Shown: positions 1 to 8,688, counted from the stretch's first letter. The stretch: 64,000 nt of DNA from Algoriphagus sp. (GCA_018336015.1 JAGXQZ010000105.1:1-64000), one strand, 5' to 3'. Notes: a model not told the origin generated them from the sequence alone. Numbers and translations are program-made.

Positions 1-159
1 ACTGATGCCAACGAGTTTAGAAAATGGGCTGAAGAAGCAGCGATGTCAAGGATTTATGGAGGCATCCACTACCGCTTTGATGCTGAGATTGGGTTGCAAC
101 AGGGCAAAGCTGTAGGAGCCTATTCCGTCACCAAAGCAAAACTGGACGGAGTAGATTAA
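1..159 (+). CDS. PAP2/vanadium-dependent haloperoxidase family protein (C-terminal end)
   Basis: Only the last 52 codons lie in the window. They contain the pattern Ser-Arg-x5-His-x3-Asp (residues 16-27 of the fragment), which is the third active-site motif of the PAP2 acid phosphatase/vanadium haloperoxidase superfamily; the His and Arg hold the phosphate or vanadate. The flanking text (SRIYGGIHYRFD) is typical of the bacterial vanadium-dependent haloperoxidase branch, which is usually secreted. Whether the protein is a phosphatase or a haloperoxidase cannot be decided from the tail. The stop codon lies 18 bases before the ATG of the next gene on the same strand, so the two are probably co-transcribed. 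Confidence 0.7.
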   Translation, partial: TDANEFRKWAEEAAMSRIYGGIHYRFDAEIGLQQGKAVGAYSVTKAKLDGVD

Positions 160-177
160 TCCTTGACCTTGAGCACA

Positions 178-1278
178 ATGAAGAAAATACTAGTTACCTT
201 GATTTTAGCCTTGGCAGGACATCAGCTGTCTTTTTCTCAAGGTTGTGTAGCTATCCGTCAATTTTCGGGAATCGGAAATGCAGTCGGACAGCTTAATGTA
301 CAGTCCAAAGGAGACTGGAATCTCAGTACCAACTATCGATATTTCAAATCTTTCAGGCATTTCAGAGGTACTCATGAAGAGCCTGAGCGAGTGGAGCAGG
401 GGACAGAAGTGATCAATTGGTCTCATGGTGTGGACTTCAACATCAGCTATGCGCTGACAGAAAGGCTATATGCTGTAGCTTCTGTCCCTTTTGCCTACAA
501 TGAAAGAAGCTCACTTTACGAGCATGGGAGACAGTCCCGCCACTTGTCCTACTCTGGAGGACTGGCTGATGTGAGGGTCGGGGCAGGATATTGGCTTCTA
601 TCCGGACAAAGAGCGGTTAGAGGAAACCTGGCATTAGGTATTGGCTTTAAGCTTCCAACTGGAAACTATAATGCTAAAAGTACATTTTACAATGTCGGAC
701 CCAATGGAACTTCTCTGATTCGACCTGTTGATCAAAGTATCCAATTGGGGGACGGTGGATTTGGAATCACGCTTGATTCTCAAGGACTAAAGGAATTCAA
801 ATCCTCCCTGTTTGGCTATTACAATGCATTTTACCTGCTAAATCCAAGAAATACCAATGGTACCCAAACCTTCAGGGCTAGGCAAAGTGAGGCCATCATG
901 AGTGTGCCAGATCAGTTTGCTTTGCGTGCCGGGGTATTTTACGGGATTAAAAAAATCCACGGATTGGGATTTTCATTAGGAGGGAGACTGGAAGGAGTTC
1001 CGGTTCGGGATTTGATTGGGGAAAGCGGGGGATTTCGCCGTCCTGGATATGTGATCTCAGTCGAGCCGGGCATAAGCTACATGGTTGGTAATATCACTGC
1101 TACCTTGAATGTGCCGGTTGCCTTAGTTAGAAACCGTACACGAAGTCTCACGGATATTGCAGATTCCACGCCTGACAATTTTCGGCATGGCGATGCTGCA
1201 TTTGCTGACTACCTGATCAATTTTGGAGTGGCCTGGAGAATCTCAAAGAAAGTCGAATCCCCGTTTGGGACGCTTTAA
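178..1278 (+). CDS. outer-membrane beta-barrel protein, transporter-like
   Basis: The product is 366 residues from the ATG at 178; an in-frame TTG at 163 would only add five residues before a good signal peptide (Met-Lys-Lys, hydrophobic stretch, cleavage near SFSQG). The mature part is made of alternating short amphipathic strands, glycine-rich turns and aromatic residues, with repeated stretches such as GGLADVRVGAGYW and LALGIGFKLPTGNY. That is the look of an outer-membrane porin or transporter barrel of the type annotated as 'transporter' in Bacteroidota. Substrate unknown. It directly follows the haloperoxidase/PAP2 gene, so the two may act together in the cell envelope. It converges on cstA. 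Confidence 0.55.
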   Translation: MKKILVTLILALAGHQLSFSQGCVAIRQFSGIGNAVGQLNVQSKGDWNLSTNYRYFKSFRHFRGTHEEPERVEQGTEVINWSHGVDFNISYALTERLYAVASVPFAYNERSSLYEHGRQSRHLSYSGGLADVRVGAGYWLLSGQRAVRGNLALGIGFKLPTGNYNAKSTFYNVGPNGTSLIRPVDQSIQLGDGGFGITLDSQGLKEFKSSLFGYYNAFYLLNPRNTNGTQTFRARQSEAIMSVPDQFALRAGVFYGIKKIHGLGFSLGGRLEGVPVRDLIGESGGFRRPGYVISVEPGISYMVGNITATLNVPVALVRNRTRSLTDIADSTPDNFRHGDAAFADYLINFGVAWRISKKVESPFGTL

Positions 1279-1295
1279 TTTTCTCATTCTTGAAT

Positions 1296-1323
1296 GTCAA
1301 AGGGCCTTCGCGGGCTCTTTGAC
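1296..1323. terminator. possible hairpin between convergent genes
   Basis: A 7-bp stem (GTCAAAG/CTTTGAC) with a partly paired GC-rich middle around TTCG lies between the end of the barrel gene and the end of cstA and overlaps the last cstA codons. The following T-richness on the plus strand is weak, so terminator activity is uncertain. Confidence 0.3.
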
Positions 1324-2931
1324 TTCACTTTTGAGGCTCTTGAAAGCTAGAAAAATCAAAGAAATAGCCAGAACAAACAGCAATGCTGCAATCACAGCAA
1401 GTACATATCCTTTTTCCTGATAATTTTTCCAGGCAAAAAGACCCAAAGAAGCTAAAGTCACCGTAAACATGAAGAACATGGGGATGGTAACAAACGTGGC
1501 AGGGATATTTTTCTTAATGAGCCAAACCGCGATGGTTAGCAAAGCCAAAGCAGCCAAAAGCTGATTGGCTGATCCGAAAATCGGCCATAGGGTGGAAAAT
1601 TCTCCCGAGGCGAGTAGTAAAACTGATAGAATCACCACCACGGTGGTTGATAGGTATCGATTAGTTGCCAAAACTTTTGCAGCCGGTTGAGGCATGTCTT
1701 CGAAGTATTCCTGGAGAGTAAATCGAGCAAGTCTGGTGCAAGTATCCAAGGTGGTCAAGGCAAAAGCCGAAACCGTCAGAGCTACAAAGCCGACTGCAAA
1801 TGTTTCTGAAATCCCCAAAGCTGAAATCATACCTCCCAATCCAGTTGAAAACAAAGCAACGGGACCTTCGCCGGAAAGTCGCTCCATATACTCTGTTCGA
1901 GATAGCACGACCACTGCGCCTACGGATATAATAGCCAAAAATGATTCAATCAGCATCCCTCCGAAACCTACGATCTTGGCGTCACTCTCCTTATCCAATT
2001 GTTTGGAAGTAGTCCCGGAAGCAACCAAAGAATGAAATCCTGAAATGGCTCCGCAGGCTATGGTAACGAAAAGGACTGGAAACACATAGCCTAAACTTTC
2101 GCTTGAAGCCTGCACTTGGGTACTCATCTCAATCTGTGGATTAGCAACGACTACGCCGGCTACCGCTGCGATCATCATTCCATAGAGTAAGTAGCTATTC
2201 AAGTAATCTCTTGGTTGAAGCAAAAGCGAAACGGGAGTCACTGAGGCCAAGAAGGCATAACCCAAAAGTGCCAGGATCCATATTTTGTAATCTAAGACAA
2301 AAGGAAGCTGAGTGCCTAAGTAAACAAAGAAATACATCAGGATGACACCGACCACGGTCAATAGGACAAAAGAAGTGGTTTTGTTTCCCACCCATCGATT
2401 GACATATCCAAAAGCTACCGCAAGGAAGATAAACAGGATGGAGGCTGAAGCAACACCGGGATTAGCTACGAATGTTTTTGCAATAATGTCCGAGAAAACA
2501 CCAATGACCAAGATTAATGTAGAAAAGCTAAAAATGACAAACAATTGTTTTCCCTTAGCTCCAATCTGATTTTTAATGATTATTCCGATTGATTTTCCTT
2601 CAGTTCGCAGCGAAGCGGCCATACTTCCTAAATCATGTACCGCTCCGAAGAAAATTCCACCCACCAAAATCCAGATGACAGCCGGAACCCAACCAAAGGT
2701 CACCGCAATGATAGGTCCTACGATCGGGCCTGCTCCTGCGATTGAGGCAAAATGATGACCCAAGACTACGATCGGCTTGCTAGGTTCGTAATCTACTCCA
2801 TCTCTCAGTAAGTGGGAAGGCGCTTTTCGAGAGTCATCCAATCCGAATCGCTTGTAAACAAAACTTCCGTAGATCTTGTATGCTGCAAATAGGATAATTC
2901 CAGAAATCAGAAGCAATAGCGATAGACTCAT
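1297..2931 (-). CDS. cstA: carbon starvation protein A family transporter
   Basis: This is a polytopic membrane protein of 544 residues from the ATG at 2931; a TTG five codons upstream (2946) is the alternative. CstA-family proteins take up peptides and, in some species, pyruvate during carbon limitation. The family signature near the N-terminus is clear: GHHFASIAGAGPIVGP, followed by a Trp-rich helix and FFGAVHDLGSMAASLR. About fourteen hydrophobic segments fill the rest. It is shorter than the roughly 700-residue E. coli CstA, as is usual for the shorter members of the family. It is transcribed alone, away from accD. Substrate is inferred from the family only. Confidence 0.9.
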   Translation of the reverse strand: MSLSLLLLISGIILFAAYKIYGSFVYKRFGLDDSRKAPSHLLRDGVDYEPSKPIVVLGHHFASIAGAGPIVGPIIAVTFGWVPAVIWILVGGIFFGAVHDLGSMAASLRTEGKSIGIIIKNQIGAKGKQLFVIFSFSTLILVIGVFSDIIAKTFVANPGVASASILFIFLAVAFGYVNRWVGNKTTSFVLLTVVGVILMYFFVYLGTQLPFVLDYKIWILALLGYAFLASVTPVSLLLQPRDYLNSYLLYGMMIAAVAGVVVANPQIEMSTQVQASSESLGYVFPVLFVTIACGAISGFHSLVASGTTSKQLDKESDAKIVGFGGMLIESFLAIISVGAVVVLSRTEYMERLSGEGPVALFSTGLGGMISALGISETFAVGFVALTVSAFALTTLDTCTRLARFTLQEYFEDMPQPAAKVLATNRYLSTTVVVILSVLLLASGEFSTLWPIFGSANQLLAALALLTIAVWLIKKNIPATFVTIPMFFMFTVTLASLGLFAWKNYQEKGYVLAVIAALLFVLAISLIFLAFKSLKSEVKEPAKAL

Positions 2932-3073
2932 GTTTATTTTGGGCAAGGTGAAATTAGCCTTTGAAAATCCGTGTTTTTGCTAGCATTTCAAAATAAAGAT
3001 ATGCACTCTTGATTTTTAATCAGGATTGCATCGTTCACTTTGGGGGATAGGAGGAGCTTCGAAGGCAATTAAA

Positions 3074-3104
3074 TTTTAATTACTGGAGATTAGGTCTAAA
3101 TTTG
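3074..3104 (+). promoter_or_regulatory. putative Bacteroidota promoter of accD
   Basis: TAAATTTG at 3097-3104 matches the Bacteroidota -7 consensus TAnnTTTG. A T-rich tetramer at 3074-3077 lies 19 bases upstream, where the -33 TTTG element is expected, but it lacks the G. The accD ATG follows about 38 bases downstream. Confidence 0.45.
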
Positions 3105-3142
3105 TGTCCTTTGACTTGTCAAAAAACAACCTAACTAACGAT

Positions 3143-3985
3143 ATGGCTTGGTTTAAAAGAACAGACAAAGGCATTAAAACCTCTACTGCGGAGAAAAAAG
3201 ATGCACCTGATGGGCTTTGGTTTAAAACTCCCTCAGGTAGTATCATTCACACAAGAGAGCTTAAAAGCAATGCCTATGTGTCCCCTAATGATGATTTTCA
3301 TGTCAAAATAGGCTCTAAAGAATACTTTGAGATCTTATTTGACAATAATAAATTCACAGAGATGGATACTGAAATGAAATCAGGCGATCCATTGAAGTTT
3401 GTAGATACCAAACCTTATTCTTCCCGAATCGAGGCTACCATCAAAAAGGCAGAATTGAATGACGCTGTTAGGACAGCTCATGGAAAAATGAACGGTCTTG
3501 ACCTGGTAGTCGCTTGTATGGACTTCAATTTTATCGGTGGATCTATGGGTTCGGTGGTAGGCGAAAAGATTGCGAGAGCCATCGATCATTCTTTGAAACA
3601 TAAAGTACCATTCCTGATGATCTCCAAATCAGGCGGGGCCCGAATGATGGAGGCAGGCTTTTCATTGATGCAAATGGCGAAAACTTCTGCCAAACTAGCC
3701 CTACTCGATCAGGCAGGGATCCCTTACATATCACTTTTGACAGATCCTACTACTGGTGGTGTGACGGCATCTTACGCCATGTTGGGTGATTTCAATATTG
3801 CTGAGCCTGGATCACTTATCGGATTTGCTGGTCCGAGGGTAATCCGGGAGACTATCGGAAAGGATTTACCAAAAGGGTTTCAGAGTGCAGAATTTGTGTT
3901 GGAACACGGATTCCTTGATTTCATCATCGATCGAAGGCAGTTGAAATCAAGATTGACCACTTTGCTAAACCTCTTGAACAATTAA
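3143..3985 (+). CDS. accD: acetyl-CoA carboxylase, carboxyltransferase subunit beta
   Basis: This is the beta half of the carboxyltransferase that moves CO2 from biotin to acetyl-CoA to give malonyl-CoA, the committed step of fatty-acid synthesis. The 280-residue product starts at the ATG at 3143 with MAWFKR, the usual AccD start; an upstream GTG at 3104 would overlap the promoter. The crotonase-like core is intact: [37 protein letters not shown] and [11 protein letters not shown] all match AccD. Unusually, the N-terminal zinc ribbon has lost all four cysteines (KTPSGS and VSPNDD stand where E. coli has KCDSCG and VCPKCD). accA is not in the window. The gene is followed 134 bases later by nqrF with its own promoter. 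Confidence 0.95.
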   Translation: MAWFKRTDKGIKTSTAEKKDAPDGLWFKTPSGSIIHTRELKSNAYVSPNDDFHVKIGSKEYFEILFDNNKFTEMDTEMKSGDPLKFVDTKPYSSRIEATIKKAELNDAVRTAHGKMNGLDLVVACMDFNFIGGSMGSVVGEKIARAIDHSLKHKVPFLMISKSGGARMMEAGFSLMQMAKTSAKLALLDQAGIPYISLLTDPTTGGVTASYAMLGDFNIAEPGSLIGFAGPRVIRETIGKDLPKGFQSAEFVLEHGFLDFIIDRRQLKSRLTTLLNLLNN

Positions 3986-4037
3986 TCAGTTATTCCATCA
4001 AATTCTCTCTTGAATTCAAGCCAAATTTGAAATCTCT

Positions 4038-4071
4038 TTTGGCCTGTTTTATTGATTAATAAATATATTTG
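4038..4071 (+). promoter_or_regulatory. putative promoter of nqrF
   Basis: TATATTTG at 4064-4071 fits the -7 consensus TAnnTTTG and TTTG at 4038-4041 could be the -33 element; the 22-base spacing is slightly longer than the usual 19-21. The nqrF ATG is 48 bases downstream. Confidence 0.5.
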
Positions 4072-4119
4072 TGCTCCCAAAAAAGGGTTAATTCCTACGA
4101 AAAGTAAAACCAAAATTTC

Positions 4120-5424
4120 ATGGGTTCTGTAATTATTACGTCCATTGTAGCATTCACGGTAATTATCCTGCTACTGGTTCTTATCCTCTTGTTTGCCCAA
4201 TCCAAATTGGTCAATTCAGGGGATGTCAAGATTATCATCAATGGGGATGAAAGCAATCCTATCGTAGCTTCTGCCGGTACCAGCTTGCTCTCCACTCTAG
4301 GTAATCAGAAAATTTTTCTTCCTTCCGCTTGCGGTGGAGGTGGTACTTGTGCGATGTGCAAGTGCGTAGTAGAAGATGGGGGTGGCGATGTACTCCCTAC
4401 TGAAGTCGGACACCTTAGCCGCGCTGAGCAGCAAGGTAAGGTAAGATTAGCCTGTCAGGTAAAAGTGAAGCAGGACATGAAAATCCGTGTACCTGATGAA
4501 ATCTTCGGTATCAAAAAGTGGGAATGCGAAGTAATCTCCAATTACAACGTATCCACCTTTATTAAGGAATTTAAAGTTAAACTTCCGGAAGGGGAAACAC
4601 TTCACTTTGAAGCAGGTGGATATATCCAGATTGACGTACCTGCAATCACAGTGAATTTTAAGGATATGGATATCACTCCACATCCTGAATTAGGGCACCC
4701 TGCCGATGTATATAAGAGTGATTGGGATAAGTTCGGACTTTGGTCGTTGGTCATGAAAAATGACGAGCCCCTCTTCCGTGCCTACTCAATGGCAAACCAC
4801 CCTGCTGAAGGGAACATTGTCATGTTGACTATCCGTATCGCTACTCCTCCATGGGATCGAGCAAACAACAGATGGATGGATGTCAACCCAGGAGTTTGTT
4901 CTTCCTATGTGTTCTCAAGAAAGCCAGGTGACAAGGTAACAGTCTCTGGTCCTTACGGAGAATTCCACATTAACCCTACTGAAAGAGAAATGGTCTACAT
5001 CGGTGGTGGTGCAGGTATGGCCCCTCTTAGAGCGCAAATTTTCCACCTTTTCCATACTGAAAAGACGCACAGAAAAGTGTCTTATTGGTACGGAGGACGC
5101 TCTAAGAAAGAATTGTTTTACGTTCCTCATTTCAGAGAAATCGAAAAAGAGTTCCCGAATTTCAATTTCCACATTGGACTTTCAGAGCCGCTCCCTGAAG
5201 ACAACTGGAAAATCAAGAAGTCGCTTGATGACAGAGAGGCGGATGGCTATGTAGGGTTTATTCACCAAGTGTTGTATGACAATTATTTGAAGAATCACCC
5301 TGAGCCAGATGATGTGGAATATTACCTCTGCGGTCCTCCATTGATGAACTCAGCGGTATTGAAGCTCCTCGATGACATGGGTATTCCAAAGGAAAATATC
5401 AGATTTGACGACTTCGGTGGTTAA
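4120..5424 (+). CDS. nqrF: Na+-translocating NADH:quinone reductase subunit F
   Basis: NqrF is the NADH-oxidising entry subunit of the sodium-pumping NADH:quinone reductase. The 434-residue protein has one N-terminal membrane helix (residues about 4-26), a 2Fe-2S ferredoxin domain with ligands Cys71, Cys77, Cys80 and Cys112, a flavin domain with the FAD motif Arg220-AYSMAN, and an NADH-binding domain with GGGAGMAP at 295-302, ending in the usual FDDFGG. Length and order match full-length NqrF. What is odd is the setting: nqrA-E, normally in one operon with nqrF, are absent on both sides, and this gene has its own promoter-like element and a strong terminator. Confidence 0.95.
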   Translation: MGSVIITSIVAFTVIILLLVLILLFAQSKLVNSGDVKIIINGDESNPIVASAGTSLLSTLGNQKIFLPSACGGGGTCAMCKCVVEDGGGDVLPTEVGHLSRAEQQGKVRLACQVKVKQDMKIRVPDEIFGIKKWECEVISNYNVSTFIKEFKVKLPEGETLHFEAGGYIQIDVPAITVNFKDMDITPHPELGHPADVYKSDWDKFGLWSLVMKNDEPLFRAYSMANHPAEGNIVMLTIRIATPPWDRANNRWMDVNPGVCSSYVFSRKPGDKVTVSGPYGEFHINPTEREMVYIGGGAGMAPLRAQIFHLFHTEKTHRKVSYWYGGRSKKELFYVPHFREIEKEFPNFNFHIGLSEPLPEDNWKIKKSLDDREADGYVGFIHQVLYDNYLKNHPEPDDVEYYLCGPPLMNSAVLKLLDDMGIPKENIRFDDFGG

Positions 5425-5435
5425 TGAAAAACAAG

Positions 5436-5460
5436 AATCCCGCTTCGGCGGGATTTTTTG
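5436..5460 (+). terminator. rho-independent terminator after nqrF
   Basis: An 8-bp GC-rich stem (AATCCCGC/GCGGGATT) closed by a stable TTCG tetraloop is followed by a T-run. It begins 11 bases after the nqrF stop, closing a one-gene transcript. Confidence 0.9.
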
Positions 5461-5503
5461 TTTAGTGTCATTTTTGTTTATTTCAGTATCATAAACACCC
5501 TCT

Positions 5504-6655
5504 ATGAATCTCCAATCCTTTTTTGAGCCTATAGCCTCTTTTCTCCTTGAGAAAAATTATCAGGAAAACTCCTTCTTTAATCATATTTCAGTCTATCAGG
5601 ATGTATTCCCAGAACTCAAAAATACCCACATAGCTTTGATCGGTTTGAAGGAAAGCCGAGGTGCCAAACGTTCTGAAAGTATGGAGCGAGGTAGCTCTGA
5701 AATTAGAGAAAAGCTTTATGAATTGAAGAAAGGCCCCACTTCCTACAAAATCGCGGATTTGGGAGACCTGATTTCGGGGGAATCCCTGAATGATACCTAT
5801 CAAAATATTCGTCAGGTTGGCGATTATTTGATGAAGCATCAGGTATTACCCATATTTTTTGGAGGTTCCCATGACTTGGATTATGGACAATACTTATCCT
5901 ATCAAAAGATGAAGAAACTCATCACCATGGTAACCGTAGATGCCAAGATCGATATGGAAGAGTCAGGTCCAGAAAGTGACAGACACACCCAAGAAATCGT
6001 TTTACACCAACCCAACTTTTTATTTTCAAATACTCACCTTGCCTACCAGAGTTTTTTGGTGGATTCCACTTTGGTCAATGTTCTAGAGAAATTGTACTTT
6101 GACCATATCAGGCTTGGTCAAATCAGAGATAATTTCAAAGAAATTGAGCCCTTAATCCGTGATGGCGACTTGATGAGTTTTGACCTCTGCGCGATCCAAT
6201 CCTCAGTAGCTCCCGGTGCAGTCGATGCGCAGCCCTTTGGCTTAACTGGGGAAGAGGCCTGTCAGATCTGTTGGTTTGCCGGGACCAATGAAAAGTTGAG
6301 TTCTTTTGGGGTATATGGGTACGATCCTTATTTTGATGATGCCAACAACAAAACCGCAAAAGTGGCGGCAGTGATGATTTGGTACTTTATTGAAGGATTT
6401 TACAGCAGAAAGGACAGCCTTTCTTTCAAAAGTGCAGATTATATCAAGTATACTGTCTCGCTTGATTTTAAGCCCAATACACTTGTTTTTTATAAGAGTA
6501 AGCGAAGTGGAAAGTGGTGGATGGAAATTCCCCATCATGAGACCTTCCGATTTGATCGGGTGAGCACGGTACCTTGTAGTTATGCTGATTACCAATTGGC
6601 CCAAAAAGGTGAGATTCCGGAGCGCTGGATTAATGCACAGATCAAATTGTCTTGA
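5504..6655 (+). CDS. arginase/formiminoglutamase-fold protein with degenerate metal site
   Basis: The 383-residue product follows the ureohydrolase (arginase, agmatinase, HutG) pattern in order and spacing, but the metal-binding motifs are altered. GGSHD at 120-124 replaces GGDHS, DAKID at 146-150 replaces DAHxD, and SFDLCAI at 225-231 replaces SFDxDxxDP; the conserved Ala-Pro-Gly follows at about 236. Several of the Asp and His residues that hold the two manganese ions are therefore gone, so hydrolase activity is doubtful and a binding or regulatory role is possible (inference). Automatic annotation would probably call it formimidoylglutamase. There is no signal peptide. Its TGA overlaps the ATG of the cytochrome-b5-like gene, the first of several tight couplings running to murQ. 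Confidence 0.7.
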   Translation: MNLQSFFEPIASFLLEKNYQENSFFNHISVYQDVFPELKNTHIALIGLKESRGAKRSESMERGSSEIREKLYELKKGPTSYKIADLGDLISGESLNDTYQNIRQVGDYLMKHQVLPIFFGGSHDLDYGQYLSYQKMKKLITMVTVDAKIDMEESGPESDRHTQEIVLHQPNFLFSNTHLAYQSFLVDSTLVNVLEKLYFDHIRLGQIRDNFKEIEPLIRDGDLMSFDLCAIQSSVAPGAVDAQPFGLTGEEACQICWFAGTNEKLSSFGVYGYDPYFDDANNKTAKVAAVMIWYFIEGFYSRKDSLSFKSADYIKYTVSLDFKPNTLVFYKSKRSGKWWMEIPHHETFRFDRVSTVPCSYADYQLAQKGEIPERWINAQIKLS

Positions 6656-6882
6656 TGAGAGTGTATACCAAACAGCAGTTGGCACTTAGAAATGGGCAGG
6701 ACAGGCCTGAGATTTGGGTAGCATTCCGTGGGATAATCTACGATGTAGGTAGCTCTCGGTTATGGAAAAATGGAAAGCATTACGAGCATTGGGCAGGTCA
6801 GGACCTGACAGAAGAGCTAGCGGACGCCCCTCACACCGAAAAAGTATTTGAAAAATTTACGGCCATCGGCCAACTCGAATAG
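6655..6882 (+). CDS. cytochrome b5-like heme-binding mini-protein
   Basis: The 75-residue protein starts at the ATG at 6655, overlapping the upstream stop by one base (TGATG). It is a single cytochrome-b5-like domain of the short soluble kind: an aromatic-rich start (VAFRGIIYDV), then LWKNGKHYEHWAGQDLT and a late Ala-Pro-His-Thr-Glu. The two conserved His regions (KHYEH near residue 40 and APH near residue 60) are those used as axial heme ligands in this family. There is no membrane segment or signal peptide, so it should be cytoplasmic. Partner and role are unknown; the overlap implies translational coupling to the arginase-like gene, and only one base separates its stop from the next start. 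Confidence 0.75.
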   Translation: MRVYTKQQLALRNGQDRPEIWVAFRGIIYDVGSSRLWKNGKHYEHWAGQDLTEELADAPHTEKVFEKFTAIGQLE

Positions 6883-6883
6883 C

Positions 6884-7726
6884 ATGATTTTGATCGCAGA
6901 CAGCGGTTCCAGCAAGACAGACTGGAGAGTAATTCACAAAAATGGCCAAATCAGTCAGTACCGTGGAGTAGGATTTAATCCCTACTACATGACCTCTGAG
7001 GAGATGGCTATCCAAATGAGAGAGGATTTCTTGATTAACCTCTCCGGGGAAATCAACGAGATCTACTACTACGGAGCAGGATGTGCAGCACCGGAGCGTC
7101 AGGCTGAAGTAAAGAATGCCCTGCTCACTATTTTCCCCGAGGCTGAAATTCAAATCGATCACGATCTCTCTGCAGCAGCACATGCCACCTGTGGGCACAA
7201 GCCCGGCATCGCCTGCATTTTGGGGACGGGATCAAACAGCTGCGATTACGATGGGGAAAATATCCTTGCCACGAGGCCTGCAGCCGGATATATTTTGGGT
7301 GATGAAGGTGGGGGATGCTATGTTGGGCGGAAGTTTCTTCAGGATTTTATTCATGAGGAAATGCCAGAGAATATCCGAGAAGCTGCGATCGAACGTTTTC
7401 ACATTACCCAGAATATCATTCAGGACCATGTGTACCGTCAGCCCTATCCAAGCCGGTACATGGCAAGTTTTTGCCGATTTATTACTGAGCACAAAGCCGA
7501 ACCCTATTGCTATGGACTTTTTTATCAGGCATTCAAGGACTTCTTTGCAAAGCATGTCTGTAAGTATCAGGATTATCAAAACAAACCCGTGAGTTTTGTA
7601 GGTTCGATCGCTTTTTACAACAGTGATATTTTGAGAAAAGCAGCCTTTGATACAGGCATTCAGGTCAATATCATCATCGAAAGTCCCATCGCGGGGCTGA
7701 CTCTTTATCACCAGGAAAAACTATGA
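6884..7726 (+). CDS. N-acetylglucosamine/N-acetylmuramate kinase, BadF/BadG family
   Basis: This is a sugar kinase of the BadF/BadG/BcrA/BcrD ATPase family (ASKHA fold), 280 residues from the ATG at 6884. An upstream in-frame ATG at 6848 lies inside the previous gene and adds a non-homologous stretch. The phosphate-1 loop ADSGSSKTDW is at the very N-terminus, and a second glycine-rich loop (LGTGSNSCDY) near residue 112 is typical of GlcNAc kinases. The ATG of murQ overlaps its stop (ATGA). The pairing with murQ suggests it phosphorylates amino sugars released from peptidoglycan, either GlcNAc or, as described for MurK-type kinases, MurNAc as well. The exact substrate is inference from context. 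Confidence 0.85.
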   Translation: MILIADSGSSKTDWRVIHKNGQISQYRGVGFNPYYMTSEEMAIQMREDFLINLSGEINEIYYYGAGCAAPERQAEVKNALLTIFPEAEIQIDHDLSAAAHATCGHKPGIACILGTGSNSCDYDGENILATRPAAGYILGDEGGGCYVGRKFLQDFIHEEMPENIREAAIERFHITQNIIQDHVYRQPYPSRYMASFCRFITEHKAEPYCYGLFYQAFKDFFAKHVCKYQDYQNKPVSFVGSIAFYNSDILRKAAFDTGIQVNIIIESPIAGLTLYHQEKL

Positions 7727-8535
7727 ACAAGGTAACCGAAAGCAGCTCTTCCTATCAAAACCTCGAGCAAATGGAGGTCATGGAATTGCTCCAAAACATC
7801 AATTCAGAAGACCACAAAGTAGCCCCTGCAGTAAAGGAAAAGTTGGAAGCGATATCGGCTTTGGTGGAGCAGATTGTGCCGAGGATGCAGGAGGGTGGAA
7901 GGCTGTTTTACATCGGAGCGGGGACAAGCGGGAGATTGGGGATTCTGGATGCATCCGAATGCCCACCTACCTATGGAGTACCCCACGATTGGGTCATTGG
8001 ATTGATCGCAGGAGGCGATGCTGCGATCCGCAAAGCCGTCGAAAATGCGGAAGATGATCCAAACCAAGCTTGGAAGGATATTCAGGAGTATGGATTTTCT
8101 GAGTTGGATACCGTGATTGGGATCGCTGCATCGGGGACGACTCCCTATGTTATCGGAGGTGTGACTATGGCCCGTGAAAAGGGTCTCTTGACAGGCTGCA
8201 TCACCTGTAATCCTGGATCTCCTCTAGCTCAAGCAGTCGAATTCCCTATCGAGGTAGTCGTGGGCCCTGAGTTTGTCACGGGAAGTACCCGAATGAAATC
8301 AGGGACTGCGCAGAAGTTGGTTCTGAATATGATCTCGACTGCTGTGATGATCAAAATGGGAAGAGTAAAAGGAAATAAAATGGTTGATATGCAGCTCTCC
8401 AATGCCAAATTGGTCGATAGAGGAACCAAAATGATCATGGAAGCCACTGGTTTGACTTACGAAGTAGCCAATCAATTACTGCTTTCTCAAGGATCAGTTC
8501 GAAATGCTACAGAATATTATTATAAAAATCTCTAA
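7723..8535 (+). CDS. murQ: N-acetylmuramic acid 6-phosphate etherase
   Basis: MurQ cleaves the lactyl ether of MurNAc-6-phosphate to give GlcNAc-6-phosphate and D-lactate in peptidoglycan recycling. The 270-residue protein has a SIS fold: GAGTSGRLGILDASE near residue 65, then IAGGDAAIR, IAASGTTPYV near 130 and GSTRMKSGTAQKLVLN near 190, all diagnostic of MurQ. It is a little shorter than the roughly 300-residue E. coli enzyme because the C-terminal helical part is trimmed. Translation is coupled to the kinase gene by an ATGA overlap. The kinase-murQ pair gives a short path from salvaged amino sugars to central metabolism. Confidence 0.95.
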   Translation: MNKVTESSSSYQNLEQMEVMELLQNINSEDHKVAPAVKEKLEAISALVEQIVPRMQEGGRLFYIGAGTSGRLGILDASECPPTYGVPHDWVIGLIAGGDAAIRKAVENAEDDPNQAWKDIQEYGFSELDTVIGIAASGTTPYVIGGVTMAREKGLLTGCITCNPGSPLAQAVEFPIEVVVGPEFVTGSTRMKSGTAQKLVLNMISTAVMIKMGRVKGNKMVDMQLSNAKLVDRGTKMIMEATGLTYEVANQLLLSQGSVRNATEYYYKNL

Positions 8536-8586
8536 GTAGCTTAAATAAAATTCGGTATTTGATAGCCACATTGGATGGATATCGCG

Positions 8587-8594
8587 TATCTTTG
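8587..8594 (+). promoter_or_regulatory. putative -7 promoter element for the pseudouridine synthase gene
   Basis: TATCTTTG matches TAnnTTTG exactly. No TTTG sits at the ideal distance upstream (the nearest TTG, at 8571, leaves only 13 bases). If used, it gives a leader of about 130 bases before the ATG at 8732. Confidence 0.4.
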
Positions 8595-8651
8595 ATGCCC
8601 GATTAAGCGTTTGAAATTCATGGGTTTATCAATTGATTTCAAAAGGATGGA

Positions 8652-8688
8652 GAAAGCATGGGAGTTTATATCAAATCCTGCTTTCTTA
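8652..8688 (+). other. possible stem-loop in the leader of the pseudouridine synthase mRNA
   Basis: GAAAGCA pairs with TGCTTTC about 20 bases later, with a further GGA/TCC pairing inside and an A/T-rich loop. It lies in the untranslated leader about 45 bases before the start codon. No riboswitch family is recognised. Confidence 0.3.

Noticed and set aside
6242..6685. 147-codon minus-strand frame
   Set aside because: Antisense to the arginase-like gene end; the plus-strand reading has the fold signature and an operon overlap.
7232..7711. 159-codon frame on the minus strand
   Set aside because: Antisense to the BadF-type kinase, whose motifs and overlaps with its neighbours are clear.
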